64,000 bases of DNA. Origin: Salvelinus alpinus (lineage: Eukaryota; Chordata; Actinopteri; Salmoniformes; Salmonidae). A program made the position numbers and the translations under genes. The stretch is taken from NCBI RefSeq assembly GCF_045679555.1, contig NC_092091.1, forward strand, positions 76,156,730-76,220,729. The letters run 5' to 3'. Below, piece by piece: positions 13,856-24,179 of the stretch (position 1 is its first letter; every line of letters begins with the position of its first letter). Below the pieces are notes generated by a model. It was given only the letters and a program-made list of their open reading frames with translations, had not been told where the DNA came from and did no database searches.

Positions 13856-14212
13856 TTGTTATGGATAGGGGGCAGCATTTTCACGTTTGAATGGAAAACG
13901 TGCTCAGAGTAAACTGCCTGCTACTCAGTCCCAGTTGCTAATATATTCATATTATTAGCAGATTTGGATAGAAAACATTGAAGTTTCTAAAACTGTTTGA
14001 ATGATGTCTGTGAGTATAACAGAACTCATATTGCAGGCAAAATCCTGAGAAAAATCCAACCAGGAAGTGGGATTTTCTGGATTTTTTTTTCTCATTTTGT
14101 CTCTCATAGTTGAAGTGTACCTATGATGAAAATTACAGACCTCTCTCATCTTTTTAAGTGGGAGAACTTGCACAATTGGTGGCTGACTAAATACTTTTTG
14201 CCCCACTGTATA
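13856..14212. mobile_element. Composite of salmonid DNA-repeat fragments
   Basis: The first part ('tggatagggggcagcatttt' to 'gtgagtataacagaactcat') is a common salmonid dispersed repeat. The last 100 bp ('ggtggctgactaaatacttt ttgccccactgta') is the inverted end of a different Tc1-like family. No coding capacity is seen. Confidence 0.65.
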
Positions 14213-14219
14213 TAGGACA

Positions 14220-14410
14220 AAAGGTCCCTATATGGCCATCGATGGCCAGTCAAGGAGTGCAAGCTAACGTGACTTCCTTATGAACAATGTTACGAACAGG
14301 CCTTGCGAAATATGACTTCCTGCTTGAATCTGATTGGATATTTAAAACATTCTATCAACTGAAGTGCACCACAGACAGACATCAGAGAGGTACCAGTGGA
14401 GACGCACATC
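14220..14410 (+). promoter_or_regulatory. Promoter and first-exon region of a lectin duplicate (copy D)
   Basis: A CCAAT-type 'ctgattggat' (about 14330) sits directly before the TATA-like 'atatttaaaa' (14338-14347). A leader follows ('caccacagacagacatcaga') and ends in 'cagttagaaag|gtaatcat'. The same donor context occurs once at 32388-32410 before the intact lectin gene. No coding exon follows before the LINE at 14900, so this copy is orphaned. Promoter strength is inferred. Confidence 0.5.
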
Positions 14411-14880
14411 CATTAGGAGTCAGTTAGAAAGGTAATCATACAGTAGATATTACCATTAGGAGTCAGTTAGAAAGGTAATCATACAGTAGATATTACCATT
14501 AGGAGTCAGTTAGAAAGGTAATCATACAGTAGATATTACCATTAGGAGTCAGTTAGAAAGGTAATCATACAGTAGATATTACCATTAGGAGTCAGTTAGA
14601 AAGGTAATCATACAGTAGATATTACCATTAGGAGTCAGTTAGAAAGGTAATCATACAGTAGATATTACCATTAGGAGTCAGTTAGAAAGGTAATCATACA
14701 GTAGATATTACCATTAGGAGTCAGTTAGAAAGGTAATCATACAGTAGATATTACCATTAGGAGTCAGTTAGAAAGGTAATCATACAATAGATATTACCAT
14801 TAGGAGTCAGTTTGAAAGGTAATCATACAGTAGATATTACCATTAGGAGTCAGTTTGAAAGGTAATCATACAGTAGATAC
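14411..14880 (+). repeat. 43-bp array built from a 5' UTR splice donor, about 11 copies
   Basis: Each unit contains 'gagtcagttagaaag' followed by 'gtaatcatacagta', the exon/donor boundary seen once in front of the intact gene at 32388-32410. Units are almost identical, with a few T/A changes in the last ones ('cagtttgaaagg'). Confidence 0.9.
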
Positions 14881-16320
14881 TAGATATAGTAGACAGTAGA
14901 TTCCAAGATGGCATAGCAGTCGGACGTGTGTTTGTCTTTGTCTTTTCCCGTTTCTTATCCCTTGTAAATAGCCAGTTTTTTTCTTATATATTTTAATCCT
15001 ACTTTCTTTCTACGAACTAAATATTCTTTCCTGCAACCTCACTCAATGTGGTACGGATCTGCTAACCTCCATCAGGAGCTAGCCAGCTATCTGCGTAGCT
15101 GCTAGTCTTTGTTAGCCACGGCTAGCGGTCTTCAACTTTAGCTCGGACACCAGCCAGCTTAAGCTCGGACAATACCTGCCAGTCTGCACAGCGCGATATC
15201 AACCCAGAGCATATCGGACTGCTTCTCTCTACCACATCACCGGATTCCTGCCGCTCTGGTTCATTCCACCGGATCATCGCAGATAGCTAGCTGCTACTGA
15301 GTGGCTACTGTTAGCTAACGCCTCTGTCCCGAAGCAAGCACCAGTTAGCCTTGAGCTAGCCATGAGCTAGGCCCATATACCAGCTAATTCTAGGGCTACA
15401 ATACCTATTTTGCCAATTGGCCTGGACCCTTTATTGTCGACACAGAGCCCCGCCGATCCATCATGACTGGTCTGCCGACCTAATCGCCCGATGTGGTCTC
15501 AACAGAATTTTCCGTTGCGATGTCGCCGAAGACCCATTTGCTAGCCCCGGCCCGCTAGATTTCTGAACGCCATGTCTCACGCTTGCCTAGTGTTGTAGTG
15601 ACTACAGAACGGCTTCCTGACTCACCTATTGCTGCTCATTGGACCCTATGATCACTCAGCTACACAGCTGAAGCCCTCTGGACTGTTTCATCTTGTTTAT
15701 CTGTCGGCCCCAGCCTCGAACTCAGGTCCTGTATGTACCTAATTGACCCGTTCTGCCCATTCATTGCCATTCACCCGTTGTTGTCTTAGCTCTCCCGATC
15801 AACACCTGTGATTGATTTATGCCTCCCTCTAATGTCAATATGCCTTGCCTACTGCTGTCACGACTAGTTCTTATTGTTTTATTTCACTGCAGAGCCCTCA
15901 GTCACGCTAAACATGCCTTAGATAGCTCTTTTGTCCCACCCCCCGCACATGCGGAGACCTCATCTGGTTTAACTGGTGCCTCCAGAGACGAAACCTCTCT
16001 CATCGTCACACAACGCCTAGGTTTACCTGCACTGTATTCACATCCTACCATACCCTTGTCTGTACAATATGCCCTGAATCTATTCTACCACGCCCAGAAA
16101 TCAGCTCCTTCTATTCTCTGTTCCCAACACACTAGACGACCAGTTCTTATAGCCTTTAGCTGTACCCTTATCCTACTCCTCCTCTGTTCCTCTGGTGATG
16201 TAGAGGCAGGCCCTGTAGACCCCAGTACCACACCTATTCCCCATGCACTATCATTTGTTGACTTCTGTAACCATAAAAGCCTTGGTTTCATGCATGTTTT
16301 GATTTTTGATTTGATTTGAT

Positions 16321-17186
16321 TTTGATCTCTTTTAGTCCCCATTTGGACTAATCTTCCAAGAGTCCTTAAACATTAAAATACAATTTATAATACGAACACA
16401 TTTCCACATTGTCACGCCCTGACCATAGTTTGCTTTGTATGTTTATATGTTTTGTTTGGTCAGGGTGTGATCTGAGTGGGCATTCTATGTTGTATGTCTA
16501 GTTTGTCTATTTCTATGTGTTTGGCCTGATATGGTTCTCAATCAGAGGCAGGTGTTTGTCGTTGTCTCTGATTGGGAACCATATTTAGGTAGCCTGTTTT
16601 GTATTGTGGGTTGTGGGTGATTGTTCCTGTTCGTGTGTTCCTGTGTTTAGTGTTCACTATTTCGGGACTGTTGCGTCTTCGTTTATTTTGTCAGTTTATT
16701 GGTTTTGTTCTTTATTTTAAGTATTCTAATAAATATGAATACTCACTACGCTGCGTATTGGTCCAATATCTCCTACTCCTCCTCAGACGAGGAGGAAGAA
16801 AACAGTGACACACATATAACACACAATTACAAACATACATAATATACTAACATAATGACCCAATAAATACTCAATCTAAAAAAATATTGATTCTTCATCT
16901 ACTATAGTCCCACAACATTTCTATGTATTATATTTAAATCGTTTTAAAATAATGTTTAAATTTATATATTGAAGGGTTTCTGTTTTGCTCAGTTAATTTA
17001 TTCAATTTCTTTATTGCTCTAAATCAAAATGTTCTTTTGCCTATTTCTCTTTTCTGTCTGGACAACGCATAGATGGTGGACAATCTATTCCTAGTATTTA
17101 CGGAATGTCTGTCTCTTACCAACTGAATACCGTTGTGAATAGAACTTGGCCGTTTTAAATTATGTGTATTATGAAATAAAATAAGC
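16321..17186. repeat. Dispersed repeat hosting a solo LTR
   Basis: The segments 16325-16409 and 16811-17000 together match 35425-35700 ('agtccttaaacat', 'acaatttataatacga', 'ctatgtattatatttaaat'). The copy at 35425 has no LTR at the corresponding point. The remainder to 17186 has no coding potential. Confidence 0.75.
16410..16810 (+). mobile_element. Solo LTR, 401 bp, with 5-bp target duplication
   Basis: It begins TGTCACGCCCTGACC, ends CAGTGACA, and is flanked by 'cacat' on both sides (16405-16409 and 16811-16815). It is related to the LTRs at 20017, 21812 and 44841. A polyadenylation signal 'aataaa' lies near 16727. The paralogous repeat at 35500 shows the empty site. Confidence 0.9.
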
Positions 17187-17220
17187 ATGTTCCTTTCAAT
17201 TATCTTATCGATTGATGATA

Positions 17221-17981
17221 AGATAGCACACATCACAAACCCTGATGTCCTAGATGTGTCTGAATCCTGGCTTAGGAAGGCCACCAAAAATTCCAACTAC
17301 AACATTTTCCGCCAAGATAGGACTGCCAAAGGGGGTGGAGTTGCAATCTACTGCAGAGATAGTCTGCAGAGTTCTGTCACGCTATCCAGGTCTGTGCCCA
17401 AACAGATCGAGCTTCTACTTTTAAAAATCCACCTTTCCAGAAATAAGTCTTTCACTGTTGCCGCATGTTATAGACCCCCCTCAGCCTCCAGCTGTGCCCT
17501 GGACACTATATGTGAATTGATTGCCTCTCATTTATCTTCAGAGTTTGTGCTGTTAGGTGACCTAAACTGGGATATGCTTAACACCGCGGCCATCCTACAA
17601 TCTAAGCTAGATGCCCTCAATCTCACACAAATTATCAAGGAATCTACCAGGTACAACCCTAAATCCATAAACACGGGCACCTTCATGGACATCATCCTGA
17701 CCAACCTGCCCTCTAAATACACCTCTGCTGTGTTCAACCAGGATCTCAGCGATCACTGCCTCATTGCCTGCGTCCGTAATGGGTCCGCAGTCAAACGACC
17801 ACCCCTCGTCACTGTCAAACGCTCCCTAAAACACTTCAGCGAGCAGGCCTTTCTAAACGACCTGTCCCGGGTATCCTGGAAGGATATTGGCCTTATCCCG
17901 TCAGTAGAGGATGCCTGGTTATTCTTTAAAAGTGCTTTCCTCACCATCTTAAATAAGCATGCCCCTTTCAAAGAATTTTGA
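17221..17981 (+). pseudogene. LINE AP-endonuclease domain fragment
   Basis: About 250 residues are open: SESWLRKATKN, YNIFRQDRTAKGGGVAIYC, AACYRPPS, FVLLGDLNWDML, LTNLPSKY and DLSDHCLIACV are the endonuclease blocks of fish LINEs, including GDLNWD and SDH of the active site. It stops at 17981 (HAPFKEF*), after which 'gaactaagaacagatatagc' would continue the protein in family members. Typing within the jockey/L2/Rex-like groups is uncertain. Confidence 0.85.
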
Positions 17982-18184
17982 ACTAAGAACAGATATAGCC
18001 CTTGGTTCACTCCATGACAGACACATAAACCTTCTTATAAATGCCTCTTACAACTCTGTATCACAAATTAACATATTTAATATATACAAGGGACTTTATT
18101 TACCTTCTGTTTATCTTTATCTTAACATAAACCAGGTAGTCTGGAATACCCCAGAGCAGCTTTCTAGGCCCTTAACTTTTTTAT

Positions 18185-18376
18185 ATTTTTACTGATGACC
18201 TACCACTAGCACTGAGTAAAGCCTGTGTGTCAATGTATGCTGATGATTCAACATTATACAAGGCAGCTACCACTGCAAGGGAAATCACTGCAACACTTAA
18301 CAAAGAGCTGCAGACAGTTTTAGAATGGCTGGTAAGTAATACGCTAGTCCTAAATATATCAAAAACAAAAGGCATC
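18185..18376 (+). pseudogene. LINE reverse-transcriptase fragment with YADD
   Basis: The plus strand reads FTDDLPLALSKACVSMYADD and continues with STLYKAATTAREITATLNKE. YADD is the catalytic box of reverse transcriptases. It is separated from the endonuclease fragment by a deletion of most of the polymerase. Confidence 0.8.
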
Positions 18377-18390
18377 TATTTGCATATTTA

Positions 18391-18770
18391 AAGTGAAATC
18401 TGCAGTTGCTAGATACATTTTTTTGTCTTAAACATTTATGATGTTTACAGATTGAATCTTGAACAACATAATTTATAAATGCCTCATGAGTTTCTTTAAC
18501 TGTTTTACCCCATCAGAACCCAAAATATATACTTGTTTTAGTACAATGTTTGTAAACGAAGAAACTGTATAGCCGCAAAACTATCATTTCTATATAATGG
18601 ATGTTCATTTATTGCATCCATAGCGCTGTTTATGAAATTGAGAGTGGTTATTTTTCAGCTATTTATCAAAACAGGGGTGGGGAGTACGCTTTCTTTTAGT
18701 TTCAAATGCTGATTGTCATTTGAAAGATAACAAAAAATATATATAAAATATACTTTTATCAATTTTCTTG
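18391..18770 (+). repeat. Dispersed salmonid repeat
   Basis: 'gtgaaatctgcagttgctag', 'tataaatgcctcatgag' and 'tatgaaattgagagtggtta' identify a common salmonid repeat. An inverted, diverged copy lies in intron 1 of the intact lectin gene (32985-33245). Confidence 0.75.
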
Positions 18771-18781
18771 CAGTGTTTTTG

Positions 18782-19590
18782 TGTCATGTATTTATGTAAG
18801 TCTTGTGTAAGTTACCTTAGCTTTCTTGGGAACAGGAACAATGGTGGCCCTCTTGAAGCATGTGGGAACAGCAGACTGGGATAAGGATTGATTGAATATG
18901 TCCGTAAACACACCAGCCAGCTGGTCTGCACAAGCTCTGAGGATGCGGCTGGGGATGCCGTCTGGGCCTGCAGCCTTGCGAGGGTTAACACGTTTAAATG
19001 TTTTACTCACGTCGGCTGCAGTGAAGGAGAGTCCACAGGTTTTGGTAGCGGACCGTGTCAGTGGCACTGTATTGTCCTCAAAGCGAGCAAAGAAGTTGTT
19101 TAGTCTGTCTGGGAGCAAGACATCCTGGTCCGCGACGGGGCTGGTTTTCTTTCTGTAATCCGTGATTGACTGTAGACCCTGCCACATACCTCTTGTGTCT
19201 GAGCTGTTGAATTGCGACTCTACTTTGTCTCTATACTGACGCTTAGCTTGTTTGATTGCCTTGCGGAGGGAATAGCTACACTGTTTGTAGTCGGTCACGT
19301 TTCCGTTCACCTTGCCCTGTTTAAAAGCAGTGGTTCGCGCTTTCAGTTTCGCGCGAATGCTGCCATCAATCCACGATTTCTGGTTTGGGAATGTTTTAAT
19401 ACTTGCTGTGGGTACGACATCGCCGATGCACTTGCTAATAAACTCGCTCACCGAATCAGCGTATTCGTCAATGTTGTTGTTTGACGCAGTAGGAACATAT
19501 CCCAATCCACGTGATCGAAGCAATCTTGAAGCGTTGAATCAGATTAGTCGGACCAGCGTTGAACAGACCTGAGCGCGGGAGCTTCCTGTT
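18782..19590 (-). pseudogene. LINE fragment with the start of the reverse transcriptase, minus strand
   Basis: An open minus-strand frame (18792-19523, 243 residues) reads WIDGSIRAKLKARTTAFKQG, YRDKVESQFNSSDTRGMWQG, RVNPRKAAGPDGIPSRIL and ACADQLAGVFTDIFNQSLSQ. The last two are the opening reverse-transcriptase motifs of a fish LINE different from that at 14900. The frame ends in the polymerase at VPKKAKV, so it is truncated at both ends. Confidence 0.85.
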
Positions 19591-19790
19591 TTAGTCTCTG
19601 TCTATAGGCTGGGAGCAACAAAATGGAGTCGTGGTCAGCTTTTCCAAAAGGAGGGTGGGGGAGGGCCTTATATGCGTCGCGGAAGTTAGAATAACAATGA
19701 TCTAGGGTTTTACCAGCCCTGGTAGCACAATTGATATGCTGATAGACATATGTAAGAAGGTGTATGTGTCTGGTGTATGTGGGTGGAACT
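19591..19790. other. Junction between LINE fragment and lectin duplicate copy B
   Basis: The region 19591-19760 is LINE leader on the minus strand ('ccttatatgcgtcgcggaag'). The last bases (19765-19790, 'ctggtgtatgtgggtggaact') belong to the lectin-cluster duplicate and continue at 22530. Confidence 0.5.
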
Positions 19791-20016
19791 TGTGATAGAA
19801 AAATTACATATTTTCCTGATTTGTTGGATATTTAACAATTATTTACTTAACAAACAGTAAGATATTTATGTCCTGCTAATGCTGTGTTTTATGGTCTCCA
19901 CTCTAACACCCTGCAGCTAATCTGGGCGTATGGTTTTACTAGGGATAGCTTGAGCTGACAATTGATTGACTTGGTGATAAAACCTACAGCTAGAATTCCA
20001 GCGACAGGAAGTGGGG

Positions 20017-22165
20017 TGTCACGTTCGTTGTAATGATCGGACCAAGGCGCAGCGTGAGTAGAGTTCCACATATTTTTAATAAATGGAAAACTCTCCAAAA
20101 CAAAATAATAAAACACAAACAAAACGTGAAGCTATACAACAATTGTGCAGACAGGCAACTAAACATAGTCAAGATCCCACAACACAAATGAGGAAAAATG
20201 GCTAGGTAAATATGATCCCCAATCAGAGACAACAATAAACAGCTGTCTCTGTGGGAACCATATCAGGCCAACATAGACATACAAAACCCCTAGACATACA
20301 AAAACTAGAGTACCCACCCTAGTCACACCCTGACCTAACCAAAATATATAGAAAAACAGAGATATCTAAGGTCAGGGCGTGACAGTACCCCCCCCCCCCC
20401 CCCCCAAAGGTGCGGACTCCCGGCCGTAAACCTGAACCTATAGGGGAGGGTCCGGGTGGGCATCTACCCTCGGTGGCGGCTCCAGTTCGGGGCGTAGTCC
20501 CCACTCCCTACACTGATCCCTCCACTTCTGTGGAGCCGGACCGTGGATCGTTGCCGGAGGAACCGGACCGTAGATCATCGCCGGAGGCTCAGAACTGGGA
20601 ACCACCGCTGGAGGCTCTGGACTGCAGCTCATCGCTGAAGACTCTGGACTGCAGCTCGTCGCTGGAGGCCCTGGACTGGGGACCTTCGCTGGAGACCCCA
20701 GACTGGGGACCGTCGCTGGAGGCTCCGGACTGGGGACCGTCGCTGGAGGCTCTGGACTGGGGACTGTCGCTGTAGGCTCCGGACTGGAGACCTTCGCTGG
20801 AGACCCCGGACTGGGGACCTTCGCTGGGGGCTCCGGACTGGGGACCGTCGCTGGAGGTTCCGGACTGTGGCCCGTCGTTGGAGGTTCCGGACTGTGGCCC
20901 GTCGTTGGAGGTTCCGGACTGTGAAACGTCGCCGGAAGCTCTGGACTGGGAACTGTCGCCGGAAGGTCTGGACTGTGGAGGCGCACTGGAGGCCTGATGC
21001 GTTGGACCGGTACAGGTTACACCGGGCTGATAACATGCACCTCAGGGCGAGTGCGGGGAGGAGGCACAGGACGTACTGGACTGTGGAGGCGCACTGGAGA
21101 CCTGATGCGTGGGACCGGTACAGGTGGCACCGGGCTGATGACACACACCTCAGGGCGAGTGCGGGGAGGAGGCAAAGGACGTAATGGACTGTGGAGGCGC
21201 ACTGGAGACCTGATGCGTGGGACCGGTACAGGTGGCACCGGGCTGATAACACGCACCTCAGGGCGAGTGCGGAGAGGAGGCACAGGACGTACTGGACTGT
21301 GGAGGCGTACTGGAGGTCTAGAGCTGAGCTGGCACCACCCTTCCTGACTGGATGCTCACTCCAGCCCGGCAAGTGCGGGAAGCTAGCACAGGACGCACTA
21401 GGCTATGAATAAGCACTGGAGACCTGATGCGTGGGACCGGTACAGGTGGCACCGGGCTGATGAGACACGCACCTCAGCACACCCGCTCTGCAGCGCAATC
21501 AATGCTAGCACCTCTCTCCGGAATCTTGCGTCGAGTTCCTCATCCGACTCCCTGACTGGCTCTGGTTCGCTCCTCGGCTTCACCGACTGCTCCATGTGCC
21601 CCCCAATTTTTTGAATTGGGGTTGCCTCTCGTGCTTGCTCCGTTGAGCTATCTTCTCGTATCGTCGCAGTTCCCGCTTTCGCTGCCTCTATCTCCTCCTT
21701 AGGTCGGCGATACTCCCCGGCCTGCATCCAGGGGTCCTTTTCCATCCAGGATCTCGTCCCAAGTCCACTCCTCCTGTACACGCTGCTTGGTCCATTTTTG
21801 GTGGGATCTTCTGTCACGTTCATTGTAATGATCGAACCAAGGCGCAGCGTGAGTAGAGTTCCACATATTTTCTCCAAAACAAAATAATAAAACACAAACA
21901 AAACGTGAAGCTATACAACAATTGTGCAGACAGGCAACTAAACATAGTCAAGATCCCACAACACAAATGAGGAAAAATGGCTACGTAAATATGATCCCCA
22001 ATCAGAGACAACAATAAACAGCTGTCTCTGATTGGGAATCATATCAGGCCAACATAGACATACAAAACCCCTAGACATACAAAAACTAGAGTACCCACCC
22101 TAGTCACACCCTGACCTAACCAAAATATATAGAAAAACAGAGATATCTAAGGTCAGGGCGTGACA
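20017..22165 (-). mobile_element. Non-autonomous LTR retrotransposon, minus strand
   Basis: Two LTRs (20017-20384 and 21812-22165), both starting TGTCACG and ending GTGACA on the plus strand, enclose about 1.4 kb. A 'gggg' duplication flanks the insertion. Read on the minus strand, a run of about 18 G (20387-20406) next to the 3' LTR is the polypurine tract. The internal region encodes a Gag-like start (TEDPTKNGPSSVYRRSGLGT) followed by repetitive Pro/Ser-rich sequence and has no protease or polymerase. The LTRs differ by small indels, so the insertion is not very recent. Confidence 0.8.
20520..21470. repeat. Degenerate tandem repeats inside the LTR element
   Basis: A 24/27-bp GC-rich repeat (20580-20990, 'gctggaggctccggactggg') is followed by three copies of a roughly 105-120-bp repeat (21000-21300, 'ggcgcactggagacctgatg'). 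The open frames here (for example EPPATVPSP repeats on the minus strand) are repeat products with no known domain. Confidence 0.75.
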
Positions 22166-22586
22166 GGGGTGGTTGTACCTGGGAAAGAGAGGACTAGAAC
22201 AAAGGCCTCAATGGTCCTTAGACATCCTGGCATCTGGGAAATTAGGCCAGGGTCGGGGGTTAAGATAACGCCATGTGCAGATAAAGACAGGATGAGCCCA
22301 AAGTGGCTTATGGTGCCCCCCAATCTATATGGGAGGGGTGGAACCAAGCATTCTGGGTATTCGCTATATAAACTGTGCATTGTCTGTAAAGGGTAGGCTC
22401 TCAGCCTATAACAGCCAGTCAAGACTGTTGTGCTGATGGTTTCATTATTGCAATAATTAATCGATATTAAATAAAGATGATTGTTTAAAGAAATTATAAA
22501 ATGTCCTTAAGTACTGAATATCCATGACAAACTTCCCCAAGTAGACCAGGAAGCTACTCAGGAATCAGATAAAAAGGTGAAAAGAA

Positions 22587-23110
22587 GGAGAAGAAGGTGA
22601 CCAGCTACAGACCAATTACAACAACCTGACTGAGGAGAGAGACCAGCTACAGACCAATTACAACAACCTGACTGAGGAGAGAGACCAGCTGCAGACCAAT
22701 TACAATAACATGACTGAGGAGTGAGACCAGCTACAGACCAGATACAACAACCTGACTGAAGAGAGAGACCAGCTACAGACCAATTACAACAACCTGACTG
22801 AGGTGAGATAACCAGCTACAGACCAATTACAACAATCTGACTGAGGAGAGAGTCCAGCTTCAGACCAGTTATGACAACCTAACTAAAGAGAGAGACCTGT
22901 TACACACCAGTTACAACACCCTGATTAAAGAGAGAGACAAGCTACAGACCAACTACAACAACCTGATTAAAGAGAGAGATCAGCTGGAGAAAGAGTAGAA
23001 GATATAGCAGATGAGATAGGAAGAGAGGAGACAGGAGGAGAGGAATCTAGAAAAGACTAATTGAGATAGAGCCTTAGTTTCAGAGAGAGACATAGAGGAA
23101 AAATAAGAAA
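22587..23110 (+). pseudogene. Lectin neck relic (copy B)
   Basis: Directly after the LTR junction text ('aacttccccaagtagaccag') about ten 42-bp neck units run to 22990, encoding DQLQTNYNNLTEER-type residues with TGA at 22722 and a frame break at 22806 ('gaggtgagataacc'). The trailing 'gagaaagagtagaagatata' and intron text match 7515-7690. There is no tail, membrane or lectin exon. Confidence 0.8.
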
Positions 23111-23274
23111 ATTAGGAGAATGTTGAAGGGAGGGAAAAAAATACAAATAATTGTTTTGTTTAGATTTAGAGGAGAGTATGTAGATATACTGTATTCTGTA
23201 AAATGCTTCTTCATTATTTTTATTAGCAACATTGCCATAGGCGTATGCTTAGTTTTAAAAAATGGTTTCAGAAA

Positions 23275-23600
23275 ACAGTGTGACCTGCAGTTGGACACAC
23301 ACAGAAGGCGGAACAGTACTGAGATAACACAAACACATACTTCCCTTTCAAAATTCTGGGAAAGATGCAGACAGAATTCCCTCACACACTTCTGAATAAC
23401 TCCTTACACTGATGTCACACACTTCTGAATAACTCTTCACACTGACGTCACACACAGACAGTACAGAAAGATAAAATACCCCTATATGGCATAAGGCCAT
23501 TGGTGATGTATGTGATGAAATAGGTGGCTGGCCACAGAGTACAAGCCATAACGTGACCTCAGTTTGAAGGCTGGGGTGTCAAAGCCTCAGTAATGCTATA
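23275..23600 (+). other. Duplicated 5' flank of lectin copy C
   Basis: It is collinear with 342-600. One 25-bp segment ('cacacttctgaataactcc/ttcacac') is doubled here (23380-23440). The region 23600-23880 also holds no gene. Confidence 0.6.
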
Positions 23601-23889
23601 TGATCTATATGTGAATTCAGAGGGTCACATTTTTTATCCACTAAAATATATGATTACTTCAGTTATAACCTGAATCATATGTTTAAAACGTATGCACGGT
23701 GGGAAACAAACATTTTTCCGTTGGAAGCTAAAGTGGTGGGAGTCATGTGGTGGACAGTGATGAGTTGATTTGACAGTTTCAGTTAAAACATTGTCACTTA
23801 CAGTAAGGCACAGGGACAGACACAGGGCAGAGGTAATGATATCACAATAACCTGTGTAGTCTTAACAAAGACCTGTTAGACTGAAACAC

Positions 23890-24165
23890 AGTATGTTGTT
23901 GGAAATGTCTGAGCCCATCTATACTGAGCCCTCCTGAAGAGTCTTACCGGTCAACGCCACGTGAAAAGTTACCTATTCACTGTTGCAAGAGAGGACACTT
24001 CAGGCTGAGGAGTAAGTTTCACACATCCACATGTGCTACACATGCGCACACATACACACACACACACAAACACAAACACACACACACACCAGTTACTGGC
24101 CAGTTACTACAGCCTGACTGAGGAGAGAGACAAGCTACAGACCAGTTACTGTCATACAGTATGTT
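23890..24165 (+). pseudogene. Heavily deleted lectin relic (copy C)
   Basis: ATG TCT GAG at 23907 starts MSEPIYTEP, the first tyrosine repeat of the cytoplasmic tail, then breaks and joins sequence equal to 5990-6110 of the neighbouring copy (intronic element, then CA repeat). After the CA tract (24045-24090) it jumps to two neck units. The membrane exon and most of the tail and neck are gone. Confidence 0.75.
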
Positions 24166-24179
24166 GTAACTTAACATGA

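Larger units (their letters stand above)
14900..18376 (+). mobile_element. LINE (non-LTR retrotransposon), internally damaged
   Basis: The 5' end 'ttccaagatggcatagcag' and a long leader rich in 'gctagc' match an abundant salmonid LINE. A leader/ORF1-like frame runs 15819-16319. The copy is interrupted at about 16321-17186 by another repeat that itself contains a solo LTR. Endonuclease sequence resumes at about 17221, and a reverse-transcriptase scrap follows at 18185-18376. It ends by truncation. Confidence 0.8.
19791..22529 (+). mobile_element. Solo LTR (about 590 bp) split by a nested retrotransposon
   Basis: The LTR starts TGTGATAG at 19791, ends CATGACA at 22529 and is flanked by 'aact' on both sides (19787-19790 and 22530-22533). 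The unoccupied version of the site is at 709-715 in copy A. A TATA-like 'tatataa' (22365-22371) and 'aataaa' (22470-22475) fit an LTR promoter and poly(A) signal in plus orientation. The 4-bp duplication suggests a retrovirus-like or gypsy-like integrase. No internal genes remain. Confidence 0.75.

Noticed and set aside
15819-16319. Host gene with a 166-codon frame
   Set aside because: The text is LINE leader/ORF1 of the element starting at 14900, and it is interrupted by a dispersed repeat.
20438-21372. Proline- or arginine-rich proteins in the LTR element
   Set aside because: They are products of internal tandem repeats within a non-autonomous retrotransposon, with no recognisable domain.
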